Source: Ceratothoa steindachneri
Taxonomy: Eukaryota; Arthropoda; Malacostraca; Isopoda; Cymothoidae
Reading direction: 5' to 3'
Assembly: GCA_963969495.1 (NCBI GenBank)
Contig: OZ018321.1
Location: 190,193,485 to 190,257,484 of the forward strand
DNA length: 64,000 bases
Shown one piece after another: positions 10,814 through 21,455 of this stretch. Made by a program: the position numbers and the translations under genes. Under the pieces are notes generated by a model. The model did no database searches. It was not told the DNA's origin and worked only from the letters and a program-made list of their open reading frames with translations. The number at the start of each line of letters is the position of its first letter. Position 1 is the stretch's first letter.

Positions 10814-11789
10814 CTGGCGGCGGAACACTTGGAATTTGACTCTCGGGTCTTGGGTGGGAAGTAAACGAAGTTCAAATGCTCTTTTTTTCCTATTTTTTGG
10901 TTTGTCCTTTTTATGTTCAATTCCATGGCCACACTGATGAGACATCATTGGGGGCCCTCTGCCTCACCCCAAAAGAGGGTGAAAATTTTTATCTTTGTAT
11001 TTGTTTTTGTATAAATCCGTTCGTGGAGGCATTGTATAGGCATTTTCTCACCCTCATTTAGGGGCGAAGAGATTTGTTAATGCAATTCATTACTTTCTTC
11101 AACATTTTCTTTCCTTTCTGTTTATTTTTTTCCGATTATACGATCTTCGTTAAATAATAAAAACAAGTGAATCTGCGAACCAAGATGAATTTGTTTAGTC
11201 CTGCCATTGATTGAGTTGTCAGAGAATGACGGTAATGTTATTTAGAGTTGATTGCAAAGTGCCAAACATGGAAAGGAAAAGGTCAAAGCCATCAGGTGCA
11301 CAATTTTGAAAGAATAAAAACGAAGATGAGAACGGGCAAAAGATAAAGGTATGGAGCCATGTCATCTCCTTATGTTGACCATATTATGGAGTCCATGTGC
11401 TGAAATAAGCTAACGTTACTTGGTATAACTCAGATGTTCATTTTTTTTTGATACTGAAAATTTGAATTGTGTAATTAATATATTGTATTTTCAATGCAAT
11501 TTAAAGGACACTTCTGAAATATTGAGGATCATCTGTGGCTAGTCGGGATGAGAAGCCAGCTACTACGTCCTCCTCAGTCACACAGGCCACCACCTAAATT
11601 ATTTTGGACCCTCAGCATGAGGAACCGTCCAACTCTGCAGAGCCTGCCTGTCTAGAGCAGGACACTTCAGGTGTATGTGTGAGAGTGGCCTGTATGGAAA
11701 GTAATATTATTTTAATTAAATTTAATTTTTAAATGTCATTTTATTATTAATGTGAATGTGTGACGTGGTACAGATGCCATGAATAATAC
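10814..11789. other. Intron 3 spacer and possible hAT 5' region
   Basis: No gene is supported. Text at about 11540-11680 (Ser/Thr-rich if translated) and a pyrimidine tract ending CTCTCTAG just before 11795 suggest the 5' part and an intron of the following hAT gene. The hAT left terminus was not found. Confidence 0.35.
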
Positions 11790-11791
11790 TT

Positions 11792-12532
11792 ATGGCCTTT
11801 TATTCTCTCTCTAGTAGAAATGAAGGCATTCTGCTTGAAGCAGAATGCCTGACAAATCCTCCTGCGGAGAATGAACCATTGCTCACTGACCCTGTTGGCT
11901 GGCCTTCAATTCTGCCTGACAGAATTCGAATGCATCTGGTTTACAGAGGATCAAATGAGGTACCACCTGACTACGTTTTTCCAAGGAATGAGGGTGATGG
12001 GAGAAGATGCAACCACCAATATATCGTGAAAACATTAGTTAATGGTGAAAACAACATCCTTTACTGCTTTTCCCTCAAATTATTTTCCAGGAGAGAGATT
12101 AATTTAACAATTGAATACATGCAAGTTCTTTGCTCACATCAGATGACAATTTTCGAGAACATATCCATTGCATAATAAACCTGGAAAGAACTTGCAATGA
12201 GGATTAAAAAAAATGGCAAACAATTGACAAGCAGGAGATGGAACTTCTGGAGGCTGAGAGGCTAAGATGGAGAGAGGTGCTGAATTTCACTGCTATTATG
12301 AAGTCTCTAGCAATTAGGAATTTACCACTGAGAGGACATATAGTGTGGTTATTCTCACCATCAAATGGGAATTTTCTCAAAGAAGTTGAAGTAGTGGCAC
12401 AGTTTGACTCCATAATCAAAGAACATCTTACCCGAGTCTAGAAAAGAATCTCCAGCCACAACATTTATTTTGGTCATCACACACAAAATAAACTCATAAA
12501 TTTAATAAACAGCAAGATAAGTTATGTGATGG
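11792..12532 (+). pseudogene. hAT transposase, N-terminal part (ZMYM1-like TTF zinc finger)
   Basis: The open frame at 11792-12175 has WPSILPDRIRMHLVYRGSNE, YVFPRNEGDGRRCNHQYIV and LYCFSLKLFS. These correspond to the TTF-type zinc-finger region of hAT transposases of the ZMYM1-like group, usually FPK...GR.F...W, then FCFPCRLF. Two stops and a frame change follow. A second frame at 12238-12441 has IRNLPLRGHIVWLFSPSNGN and FLKEVEVVAQFDSIIKEHL, the conserved block before the catalytic domain. The frame then runs KLINLINSKISYVM and is cut at 12532 by the LTR retrotransposon. It resumes in the same frame at 18940. Confidence 0.82.
12529..12532. repeat. Target-site duplication ATGG, left
   Basis: ATGG here and at 18940-18943 flank the LTR element. 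Removing the element and one copy restores the hAT reading frame (ISYVM followed by VNNIRQAK). A single G at 12533 (also present before the 3' LTR) could belong to the LTR. Confidence 0.75.
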
Positions 12533-12533
12533 G

Positions 12534-13910
12534 TGTGATAAAACGGGTTGAGGCCGCGTTAATTTCAACCACTATCACATGTTATTTAAAACCACGATGC
12601 TACCCACGTGCATCTTCGCTTTGAAGCCTGGGGCCTTATCGCAGCCACCTGAGTCAATGTTTAAACAAGGAGGTTTATCTTTCCCCGTCGCCCCATGCTT
12701 CGACCTCGCCAGATTGAGTTAGGCTTATGGGCAGATAAGGCATTGTTCCCAGGCTCGGCTGTGCATTCCCTCGAAGCTTCCACTCCATTGTCCCCCACGC
12801 CAAGGGGATGTCCTGACTATTTATCTGGAAACTTTACCACTAAGTTGAGATTGGAGATCCAGATTTTCGTCGCGAAACATCACTACGACCCACTCTCACC
12901 TTGTGCGCCAAGGGACCTCGACCTCGAGATTCACCATCACTTGTCCAGAAGAAGGACAATATCCCTTGAGTGCCAAGGTTCAAGCCTTCGTGACGCCAAG
13001 TTCACAAGGCTTCCCCTGTTGTTCAGAAAGAGAACAACTTTAGAACAGCCATTGTTCTTTTGAGCCCGTTCGCCAAGAAACGGTTCTCACCCCCCTTCCT
13101 GTTGTTCAGAAGAGAACAACGTAGAACAGCCATTGTTCGTTTGAGCCCGTTGACAAGAAACGGTTCTCATCCCTTCCCCAGTTGTCAGAAAGAGAACAAC
13201 GTTAGAACAGTCATTGTTCGTTCGAGCCCGTTGACAAGAAATGGTTCTCACCTTTCCCCCTTGTTGTTCAGAAGAGAACAACATTAGAAAAGCCATTGTT
13301 CTCGAGCCCGTAGACAAGAGACGGTTCTCACCCCCCCTGTTGTTCAGAAGAGAACAACGTAGAACAGCCATTGTTCTTCAAGCCGTTCGTCAAGAAACGG
13401 TTCTCATTCCCAAGACGCCACGTCAGGATCATTTAATTCCCCTCCCTTCGGCTGGAACTCGCCAGCGGACCGAAAATTCCTTCACGTCGCCTTCCTCTGC
13501 ACAACAAGTATAATTACGTAAGCCGAACGTTACCTTTGAGTATTTAACCCTTTTGTCAACTCTATCCTGTGCTTTAAAAGGTTTAGCAAACCATCCTCTC
13601 CCTTTAACTTTATATTTGTCTTGCCTTTTTAAATCTTTTAATCCTCGGATTAGCTCGATTCCCCACGAACCTTTCCATTCTCTGTTTATGTCAATATTTT
13701 CCGTTTTGTGGGTTGTTGATAGTTATTATTAATAAAACTCTATTTTATTAATGATAGCAATATTATTATCCTTGAGCTCAGTTCCACTTCTTAAGCATAT
13801 CGAAGATACATAATATTCGCCAGCCTAGACATCTACGCACTCTAAAGATAATTAAAGAAGTTCCCTCAACGAATAGTTATATATGGTATATCGTCGAGAG
13901 TCCATTCTAC

Positions 13911-13914
<4 letters not shown>
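12534..13914 (+). repeat. 5' LTR
   Basis: Starts TGTGATAAAAC and ends CTACGACA, with canonical TG...CA ends. It holds five units of a roughly 80-base tandem repeat at 13017-13400. A possible TATA-like box GTATTTAACC lies near 13538 and AATAAA at 13731. Most differences from the 3' LTR are single bases plus one fewer repeat unit. Confidence 0.92.
13017..13400 (+). repeat. LTR-internal hairpin-repeat array, five units
   Basis: Each unit of about 77-80 bases carries the inverted repeat GTTGTTC-AGAAGA-GAACAAC (7-base arms) and a second dyad GAACA-GCCAT-TGTTC. The segment GACAAGAAACGGTTCTCACC follows. The dyads resemble paired binding sites. The location in the likely U3 region suggests a promoter or enhancer array, which is inference. 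Confidence 0.85.

Positions 13915-14006
<92 letters not shown>
13914..14006. repeat. (TA)n microsatellite inside the LTR element
   Basis: About 46 TA units begin directly at the 3' edge of the 5' LTR and separate it from the primer-binding-site-like sequence. There is no TA tract after the 3' LTR, so the tract is part of the internal region or grew after insertion. Confidence 0.95.
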
Positions 14007-14007
<1 letters not shown>

Positions 14008-14016
14008 TATTTAAAT

Positions 14017-14028
14017 TTGGTATCAGGT
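14017..14028 (+). promoter_or_regulatory. Primer-binding-site-like sequence
   Basis: TTTGGTATCAGGTGTG (about 14015-14030) contains TGGTATCAG, the 5' part of a common tRNA-complementary primer site of LTR elements (TGGTATCAGAGC). It normally adjoins the LTR but here is about 100 bases away, behind the TA tract. Confidence 0.45.
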
Positions 14029-14359
14029 GTGTAAGGTTTAACGCTATATCTTTGCAAACACTGGTCTCAGTCGAGTAAAGCATAGTGTTATTCGTTATAA
14101 TATTAGAGTATAGTAGTTCCCTTTTGTTTTAACGATTGCTATCCCCTTTTTTGAAACTTAAGAAGCTTGAGTAGCTCAAGGAACTGTTATAATAATTTGT
14201 TTGTGTTTTTTTTTGGTGATTTTAGTCAGTGGTTATTTAGATCGAGAAACCAAGTACGAATAGGTCAGTGCCCATATTTAGGTAGGCTAATGCTATAGAG
14301 GCATATTTCTTGTTGCAAGGAATTTTAGTTAGTTGACTAGTGCGCCCCCAAGTGCAAAT

Positions 14360-15530
14360 ATGACTCAGTTCGAAATCTTTAAAGCGCAAGGAGAATCCTT
14401 GAGACTTTCCGGAAAAGAACTAATTGAGTACGTTCAAGAGGAGCAAAGAACAGAAAGAGAAAGAGAAAGAGAAATCCAACGAGAAGAAAGAGAAAGAGAA
14501 ATCCAACGAGTAGAAACAGAAAGAGAAATCCAACGAGAAGAAAGAGAAAGAGAGGAACGGAAGAGACAAGCTGAGCTTCACCATCAGATTGAATTAGCTC
14601 GTGTTGAAGCCGAAATACAGTCATCCAGTTCACGTTCAGCCACCCCCCCTTCCAATCTCTCACTAAAGCTCCCCAATTTCAAGGACGGAGAGGATTTCGG
14701 AGCATTTTTAGCCCACTTCGAAAAGATCCTCGAAATCAATAACTTTGATCTGAAGGCTGAAGGTGTAGTCAGATTACTTCCCTTGTTAAATTGTAAATTG
14801 CGCGAAATTTTTATATCTTTACCATCTGAATGTATAATTAACTACAGCACCTTGAAAGCTGAGTTATTGGCCGCTCATATTATGACTCCCGATTTCTACC
14901 CCCAAGAATTTCGAGGAGGTCGTATTAAACCCAAACAGACGTTCCGTCAATTCGGCTACATTCTTCAGGGGAATTTTTAATTTTGGTTAGAATCCTCAAA
15001 GGTTGATCCTAACTACGAGTCCTTAACCGACTTCGTGTTGCGGGATCAATTTTTGGCTTCTCTTCCGACGGAGATCCGTGCGTTCGTCAAGGATCGTCGG
15101 TGCCAGACCTTTAAAGAATGTACCGAAGAAGCGGATGTCTATGCCGCAAGCCATAATTTATACCCAAAGGAGAATCGAACTTCTTACCAATCCCCCTACA
15201 AGGAAAGAAGGAAGGATTCGCGCCCCTTCACAGGAAAGCCGACGAAGTTTCCGAGCCCCGTAAAACCCCAAAACTTCTTTCCCCAAAACCAACAACGGGA
15301 CTCCAAACCTTCAGTTAAGATTTCTCCTCCATCTCTCTTCCCGAAGCGACCGATCATATGCTTCACCTGTGGTGTAGAAAACCACATGAGCTGGAATTGC
15401 CCCCCAAATTCTAGGCTTAAAAGTGGATCAGCCCACCAAGTTCACCAGATTAATGCCACCCCGGCTCCCCCGGTGGTGCAGACCCAAGCAGCAATTTCTC
15501 CCCCTCCGTCAGGCCACCAGGTAAATTATA
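14360..15530 (+). pseudogene. LTR retrotransposon gag, frameshifted
   Basis: The first reliable ATG is at 14360 (MTQFEIFKAQGESLRLSGKE). A highly charged coiled-coil stretch of repeated ERE/REIQREE words follows (about residues 30-80), then a capsid-like segment (KLPNFKDGEDFGAFLAHFEK). The frame breaks at a T-run near 14978 and resumes at about 15000 (TDFVLRDQFLASLPTEIRAF). The nucleocapsid knuckle CFTCGVENHMSWNC (CX2CX4HX4C) is at about 15359-15400, preceded by a Pro/Lys-rich basic region. The role in an active element is particle assembly and RNA packaging. This copy has a frameshift and cannot make a full-length protein. Confidence 0.82.
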
Positions 15531-15559
15531 TTTTCGATAAAAGTTCATCGGGAACTTTG

Positions 15560-15830
15560 AAATTTGAGGAGGGCAGCGTGAACGGCTGCCTGAGTATCGA
15601 CTCTCGTCAGGGACACAGGATGTGCGTGTTTCATCGTGTCCGACGAACTCCTCCCCCCAGTGGACCCTAACCACGAAAAATTTGCGGTGGTACATGACTA
15701 TCTTGGGTGGGCGAACTGATTTCCCGTCGTTAGATGTTACCTGCAGTGTCAATATTATGATGGCTGGGCGGAAGTCATTTCAGCACCCATACAATTCTGT
15801 TCCGTACTTATAGGACAGAGCCCCCAAGTA
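15560..15830 (+). pseudogene. LTR retrotransposon protease remnant
   Basis: After gag, in another frame, the active-site triplet DTG occurs in RDTGC followed by FIVSDELLPPVDP, as in retroviral-type aspartic proteases of gypsy-group elements. A TGA interrupts the frame near 15710. Several frame changes separate it from gag and from the polymerase part. Confidence 0.6.
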
Positions 15831-15842
15831 AGTTCAGACCCT

Positions 15843-17060
15843 GTGTCTCAGGCCGCCCTTCCTCGAGGCCGAGCTAAGAAAGAAGCCCAGGAGCCCGTCC
15901 CCATCAGAACCTCGATACCGTCCGATTTCTCGGAGACCCTTAACCAGGACTTTAGGACGGCACAAAAGGAGTGTGAATTACTATCACCCTTAGGTGATAA
16001 GGCCCAAGACAAGGACACGGAGACTGTCCGTGGACCCAAAGAAAAAAAGTACCCCCAACGCGCCCATGGAGATACGTTCGTAGCACTGGACGAAACATCG
16101 GCGCTTGAAGAAGATTACCCCGCGGAGTCCCTTAATGTAATCCAAACAGTGTGCATCCAACCTGATGCCGATTACCCTCCTCCTTCACTACCAGGCGAGT
16201 CTTTTGAACCTTCTCACCTGGAAATTGACGCGCAGCTGACACCACTTCAAAAGAGTCAGCTACAAGAACTATTTGAATGGAGTCACCATTTAACCACCCT
16301 ATTAGCTCTTTTCGAGCGACTGCGCGAAAATGGCCTCACCATTGGCCCCAGCAAATGCCATTTTGCCCACGAAACCATAAAATATTTGGGTTTCAAAATA
16401 GGACAAAGCAAGTTAGATCCCCAAGAGGACAAGATTAAAGCAATCGCCGACATGCCCCTCCCGATTACAAAGAAGCAATTAAGATCGTTCCTAGGATCAG
16501 CTTCTCACTATCAGCGATTTGTTCCAAATTTCGCTGCAATTCCGGCGCCCCTCAGCTCGCTTCTAAAAAAGAATTCCCCCGATCGTTTACGTTGGAATGA
16601 TGTCGCTGTTTCACATTTTAATCAGCTCAAGAGTAAGCTCATTTCTGCCCCCATTTTAAAGTTGCTCACCCCGGAAAAATCCTTTGGGATTAAGCCTGAC
16701 GCAAGCCACGAGGGCATTGGAGGTGTACTCCTTCAATACGAGGATGACGTAACGAGTCATCCAGTTGCAAATGCTAGTCGCCAATTAGTACCACGCGAAA
16801 AGAGATATGCCACTATAGAGGAGGAAGCTCTATCAATTATCTGGGTTATAGACAAATTCAAAATGTACTTGATAGGAAAAGAATTTCAGATAGGAACCGA
16901 CCACCGTCCGTTAGCCTATATTAGGACTGTGCGACACTCCAACGGCTGAATCACGCGCTGGAGTTTACTCTTGCAAGAGTATCAATTTAAAATAAATTAT
17001 ATAAAAGGTTCCGATAACCAGGTCGCTGACGCACTCAGTAGGAATGCGTTACCGAATAGC
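15843..17060 (+). pseudogene. LTR retrotransposon polymerase remnant (RT end and RNase H)
   Basis: The frame contains a linker, then jumps from text resembling the start of the reverse transcriptase (LTPLQKSQLQELF) directly to its end. The end reads HLTTLLALFERLRENGLTIG, KYLGFKIG and LRSFLGSASHYQRFVPNFA. The YXDD core is missing, apparently deleted between about 16285 and 16300. RNase H text follows: KPDASHEGIGGVLLQ, EEEALSIIW and GTDHRPLAYI. A TGA at 16947 interrupts, and KGSDNQVADALSRN continues in frame beyond it. No integrase zinc finger or DDE core was seen before the 3' LTR. The gene is inactive. Confidence 0.85.
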
Positions 17061-17458
17061 GTAGAGGATTTCTATGTATGTATATACCGTCTTGTACGAC
17101 TTAAATTGAATTCTCTTGTAAGATAATTAGTTAATGGATATATCTGAATTTTGTAACGCTCAATGCCTATTTTTTTTTTGTATGTATATATATTTGTACC
17201 CATTCAATTACGTATAAATTATTTTGTCCCATATGTACTAATTTTATATCATTTCATTGTTCCATGACCTTTTTTTTTATTAAGTTTGTATTAAAGGTTA
17301 TTTTCCCCTGTAATCAAAAGATCAAAATAATCATATGTATTGAGGTAATACTAGTTAGGTGCATGAAGGTACGGTTGGTACAAGAAAACGAGTTCCCCAC
17401 AACGGAGCTCTATCGTTGTCCCTTCTCTCTTTTTTTTTCGAAGTGACAACTTCCCCCG

Positions 17459-17469
17459 GAATGGAGGGG
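17459..17469 (+). promoter_or_regulatory. Polypurine tract
   Basis: GAATGGAGGGG immediately precedes the TG start of the 3' LTR, the normal place for the plus-strand primer of reverse transcription. Confidence 0.6.
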
Positions 17470-18939
17470 TGTGATAAAACGGGTTGAGGCCACGTTAATT
17501 TCAACCACTATCACATGTTAGTTAAAACCACGATGCTACCCAACGTGCATCTTCGCTTTGAAGCCTGGGGCCTTATCGCAGCCACCTGAGTCAATGTTTA
17601 AACAAGGAGGTTTATCTTCCCCCGTCGCCCCATGCGTCGACCTCGCCAGGTTGAGTTAGGCTTATGGGCAGATAAGGCATTGTTCCCAGGCTCGGCTGTG
17701 CATTCCCTCGAAGCTCCCACTCCATTGTCCCCCACGCCAAGGGGATGTCCTGACTATTTATCTGGAAACTTTACCACTAAGTTGAGATTGGAGATCCAGA
17801 TTTTCGTCGCGAAACATCACTACGACCCACTCTCACCTTGTGCGCCAAGGGACCTGGACCTCGAGATTCACCATTACTTGTCCAGAAGAAGGACAATATT
17901 CCTTGAGTGCCAAGGTTTAAGCCTTCGTGACGCCAAGTTCACAAGGCTTCCTCTGTTGTTCAGAAAGAGAACAACTTTAGAACAGCCATTGTTCTTTTGA
18001 CCCGTGAAAAGAAACGGTTCTTACCCCCCCCCCTGTTGTTCAGAAGAGAACAATGTAGAACAGCCATTGTTCGTTTGAGCCCGTTCGCCAAGAAACGGTT
18101 CTCACCCTTCCCCTGTTGTTCAGAAAGAGAACAACGTTAGAACAGCCATTGTTCGTTCGAGCCTGTTGACAAGAAACGGTTCTCACCCCTTCCCCGGTTG
18201 TTCAGAAAGAGAACAACGTTAGAACAGACATTGTTCGTTCGAGCCGGTTGACAAAAAACGGTTTTCACCTTTCCCCCTTGTTGTTCAGAAGATAACAACA
18301 TTAGAAAAGCCATTGTTCTCGAGCCCGTAGACAAGAGACGGTTATCACCCCCCCCCCTCTCTGTTGTTCAGAAGAGAACAACGTAGAACAGCCATTGTTC
18401 TTTAAGCCGTTCGTCAAAAAACGGTTCTCATTCCCAAGACGCCACGTCAGGATCATTTAATTCCCCCTTCCCTTCGGCTGGAACTCGCCAGCGGACCGAA
18501 ATTCCTTCATGTCGCCTTCCTCTGCACAACAAGTATAATTACGTAAGCCGAACGTTACCTTTGAGTATTTAACCCTTTTGTCAACTCTATCCTGTGCTTT
18601 AAATGGTTTAGCGAACCATCCCCTCCCTTTAACTTTATATTTGTTTTACCTTTTTAAATCTTTTAATCCTCGGATTAGCTCGATTCCCCACGAACCTTTC
18701 CATTCTCTGTTTATGTCAATATTTTCCGTTTTGTGGGTTGTTGATAGTTATTATTAATAAAACTCTATTTTATTAATGATAGCAATATTATTATCCTTGA
18801 GCTCAGTTCCACTTCTTAAGCATATCGAAGATACATAATATCGGCCAGCCTAGACATCCACGCACTCTAAAGATAATTAAAGAAGTTCCCTCAACGAATA
18901 GTTATATATGGTATATCGTCGAGAGTCCATTCTACGACA
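17470..18939 (+). repeat. 3' LTR
   Basis: Direct copy of the 5' LTR, 89 bases longer, chiefly because it carries one more unit of the internal array. It ends TTCTACGACA followed by the target duplication ATGG. AATAAA is at 18756. Confidence 0.92.
17955..18440 (+). repeat. LTR-internal hairpin-repeat array, six units
   Basis: Same array as in the 5' LTR with about six units. Individual units differ by small changes such as GATAACAAC for GAGAACAAC. Confidence 0.85.
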
Positions 18940-18943
18940 ATGG
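18940..18943. repeat. Target-site duplication ATGG, right
   Basis: Second copy of the ATGG at 12529-12532, directly after the 3' LTR. Confidence 0.75.
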
Positions 18944-19481
18944 TAAATAACATCAGGCAGGCAAAGATTTATTTCATCATTCTCGATTGCATTCCAGATA
19001 TAAGCCACACTGAACAGTTGTCAGTAGTGATTCGAGTGCTCTCGCTCGAGGCAGACTAGTCCACAGGCAAGCATGTGGCATTTCTGTTTTTGAGGAGATT
19101 TGAAGACTAAACGTCCCTTTGCAGACTGTAGATGTGAGGCATATGATAATGGAACAACACAACATGCATAGATAAAACAAGGAAGTTCAGGCCAAGCTCC
19201 TTAAAATCAATCCCAGAGCTCTGTTTGTGTCATGTGCGGCTCATACATTGAATTTGGTCGTGGCTGATGATGCTAAGATATCTACTTATGCCACAAATTA
19301 CCTTTGGAATTTTTCAGAAACTGTACACCTTGTTTTCGGCTTCCAAAGAAAGATGGGCCATCTTGAAAAAAATAGACATTACTTTGAAGATGTGGACTGC
19401 AAAAAGATGGGAAAGCAAAGTAAAGAGTGTTGAGCCCCTGAGATACAAGTCAGCTGCAGTGAGATATGCACTGATTAAGAT

Positions 19482-19759
19482 TAGAGAACAAGACCCTCTC
19501 AGATGAGGAAAGATCATACCGCTTCAGCATTTGCACAGTGGTGTGGTATGAAATCTTGAGCCAGATCCAACATGTAAGCAAGCTGATGGAGTCTCCCAGC
19601 ATGCACGTTAACATCACAGTTAGAGAACAAGACCCTCTCAGATGAGGAAAGATCATACCGCTTCAGCATTTGCACAGTGGTGTGGTATGAAATCTTGAGC
19701 CAGATCCAACATGTAAGCAAGCTGATGGAGTCTCCCAGCATGCACGTTAACATCACAGT
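19482..19759 (+). repeat. 139-base tandem duplication in the hAT gene
   Basis: Two adjacent, essentially identical 139-base copies each begin TTAGAGAACAAGACCCTCTC and run to ACGTTAACATCACAGT. The near-identity indicates a recent event compared with the decay of the surrounding gene. Confidence 0.92.
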
Positions 19760-20430
19760 TGGTCTTCTCAAAGAGACAGAGATAGGTCTCTTTAATTACA
19801 AGACAAAAGATTTTGTGACTGTACATATGTCAACCAAAGACATGAGTGACGAAATAAAAGAAGAGGCTATTCAACAGCAGAAATAACTGAGGCCCACAGA
19901 ACGGCACTTTTATGAATCCTTTGATGAGACTTTGAGTGACGTTCTGAAGAAGCTGGAGGTGGAATTTCTCAATGTTGTTGTTGATGCTGTAAAATCAGCA
20001 AGTTTAAGAGAGATTTTCCACATCGGGAAATGTGTCAGAGAAGTTAGGGACTTTATCAAATTTCCAAAGTCTCTCAGATGAGGACTAGCAGAAGAGTGTG
20101 AGGCTCTTAGTATTGTATTGAAATTTAATGGAGACTGACTTGGACGGCAGAGAGCTTGTGCATGAACTGAAGAAACTGCCTGACCCTCAAACAAATGCCA
20201 TGTCTTTGCTTGACATGCTGAATTTTATTCATGTGTAGTGAGTTCTCAGAAAGATACGCAAATTTGTGGACTACTCTCCGAACTGCACTCACACTGCTCA
20301 TAACAGTAGCTGAAGCAGAGAGGAGCTTCTCAAAATCAAAGCTCATCAAATCTTACGTGAGGTCAACAATGTGACAAGAACGCCTCACTGGCCTTGCAGT
20401 CATCAGTATTTAGTATGGCATTGCTTTCAT

Positions 20431-21455
20431 ATTATGTTGTAATTGATGACATTTTATCAAGGAAAACAAGAAAGGTCAGACTTTAAATTGCCGCTGAACA
20501 GTTCATGTGTTTTTTATTCAAAGTTTGAGTTGCTGTGTTTGTTATAATATTGCAATTAGCAGATTGATTCTATTTAAGTATATTATTCTGTAGATAAAAC
20601 TCTCTTCCTTAGACCTTCGTAATACATTTATATTCAGTATTTTTTTACTGTTATGAATAGTGAGTTGATTGGCTTTTCTTGACCAAGGCATTCCATTACG
20701 TTATTGATCGTGTGTTGTCCTGTGTATGACAAATAAACGAATCTGAATCTGAACAGTCGTGTGTGTATTGGGGAGGGTACGTTGCGGAGGGAGGGGGGGG
20801 GGCAGGTAGTCCGCCCAGGTCGCTTAAAACCTCGGACCGTCACTGATTATAATTTATATCAAACTTCTGAATGATTCTCATTGTAAGCTTCAAAGAAATG
20901 AAGTTTTTCATCAACTGTAAACTTGTGTTGTTGGAATCTATTGTTTGTAGCGTGAACACGGATGTCGATCATTTTTGTTAGTTTATTTTATCATATAATC
21001 AAGGAGTATATCTAGAAAGATCTCTCGCCCCTCCCCAAAAATCCTTAAAAGTTTATTGTTAGGACCCTACTATACATTTATCGCACACAAATTATGTTGT
21101 TTTTTTCATGATACAGTCAATCCTACAGCCCTACAACAATTAAGAGTTAATATGAGTCTAATTCTCCCCCGCACGAGTTGGTGAGTCACATCAAATCAAA
21201 ACCTGGACTCTTATTTCTGGGTGGCACTGTGCCAATTCGTTAAGCCGTGAACCACTTCTAAGGTTTTGATCTCAGCTCTCATGCTAGCAGAGCTACTGGT
21301 GCAACCCCTCAAACAATAAAAAGTTTAAAGGGCGTGAAATTTGCATGTCTTGCTTTGTTGTTCCACACAACATCGGGAATTTTATCATACAAGCATTCTC
21401 GAGTGAAAAAAGGGGGTTTATTTTTGTGGGGTACACTTTATATTTTTGCTTCCAG
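20431..21455. other. hAT 3' flank and end of intron 3
   Basis: Contains ACAAATAAACGAATCTG and a G-run near 20790, then AT-rich intron up to the acceptor at 21454. No gene was recognised. Confidence 0.4.

Larger units (their letters stand above)
12534..18939 (+). mobile_element. Ty3/gypsy-type LTR retrotransposon, degraded
   Basis: Two direct LTRs begin TGTGATAAAACGGG and end TTCTACGACA. They are 1381 and 1470 bases long and nearly identical apart from tandem-repeat copy number. They bracket 3.56 kb with gag (CX2CX4HX4C knuckle), a protease DTG motif, part of the reverse transcriptase and RNase H text, in that order. The order and the RNase H text (GTDHRPLAYI, KGSDNQVADALSR) are those of the Ty3/gypsy group. 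The finger and palm core of the reverse transcriptase, including the catalytic YXDD, is deleted, and no integrase is present. The element is flanked by a 4-base duplication and lies inside the hAT transposase gene. Confidence 0.9.
18940..20430 (+). pseudogene. hAT transposase, catalytic and C-terminal part
   Basis: The frame resumes after the LTR element with VNNIRQAKIYFIILDCIPDI and SHTEQLSVVIRV, the first catalytic Asp block of ZMYM1-like hAT transposases (DC-PD). Then come CAAHTLNLVVADDAK (19227) and MWTAKRWESKVKSVEPLRYK. A 139-base tandem duplication follows (19482-19759). After it are KEEAIQQQK, RHFYESFDETLSDVL and, near 20320-20400, the dimerisation-end text (SFSKSKLIKSYVRSTM-like, in shifting frames). 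Several stops and frame shifts make it inactive. The DNA end near 20853 (CTCGGACCGTCACTG) may be the element terminus, but no left partner was found. Confidence 0.8.

Noticed and set aside
12695..13513. Open frames of 75-122 residues in the 5' LTR (also at 17632-18000)
   Set aside because: They lie wholly in non-coding LTR sequence and its tandem array. Duplication in both LTRs explains why they occur twice.
14379..14663. 94-residue minus-strand frame with repeated FLFLLVG
   Set aside because: It is the antisense shadow of the charged coiled-coil repeat of gag on the plus strand.
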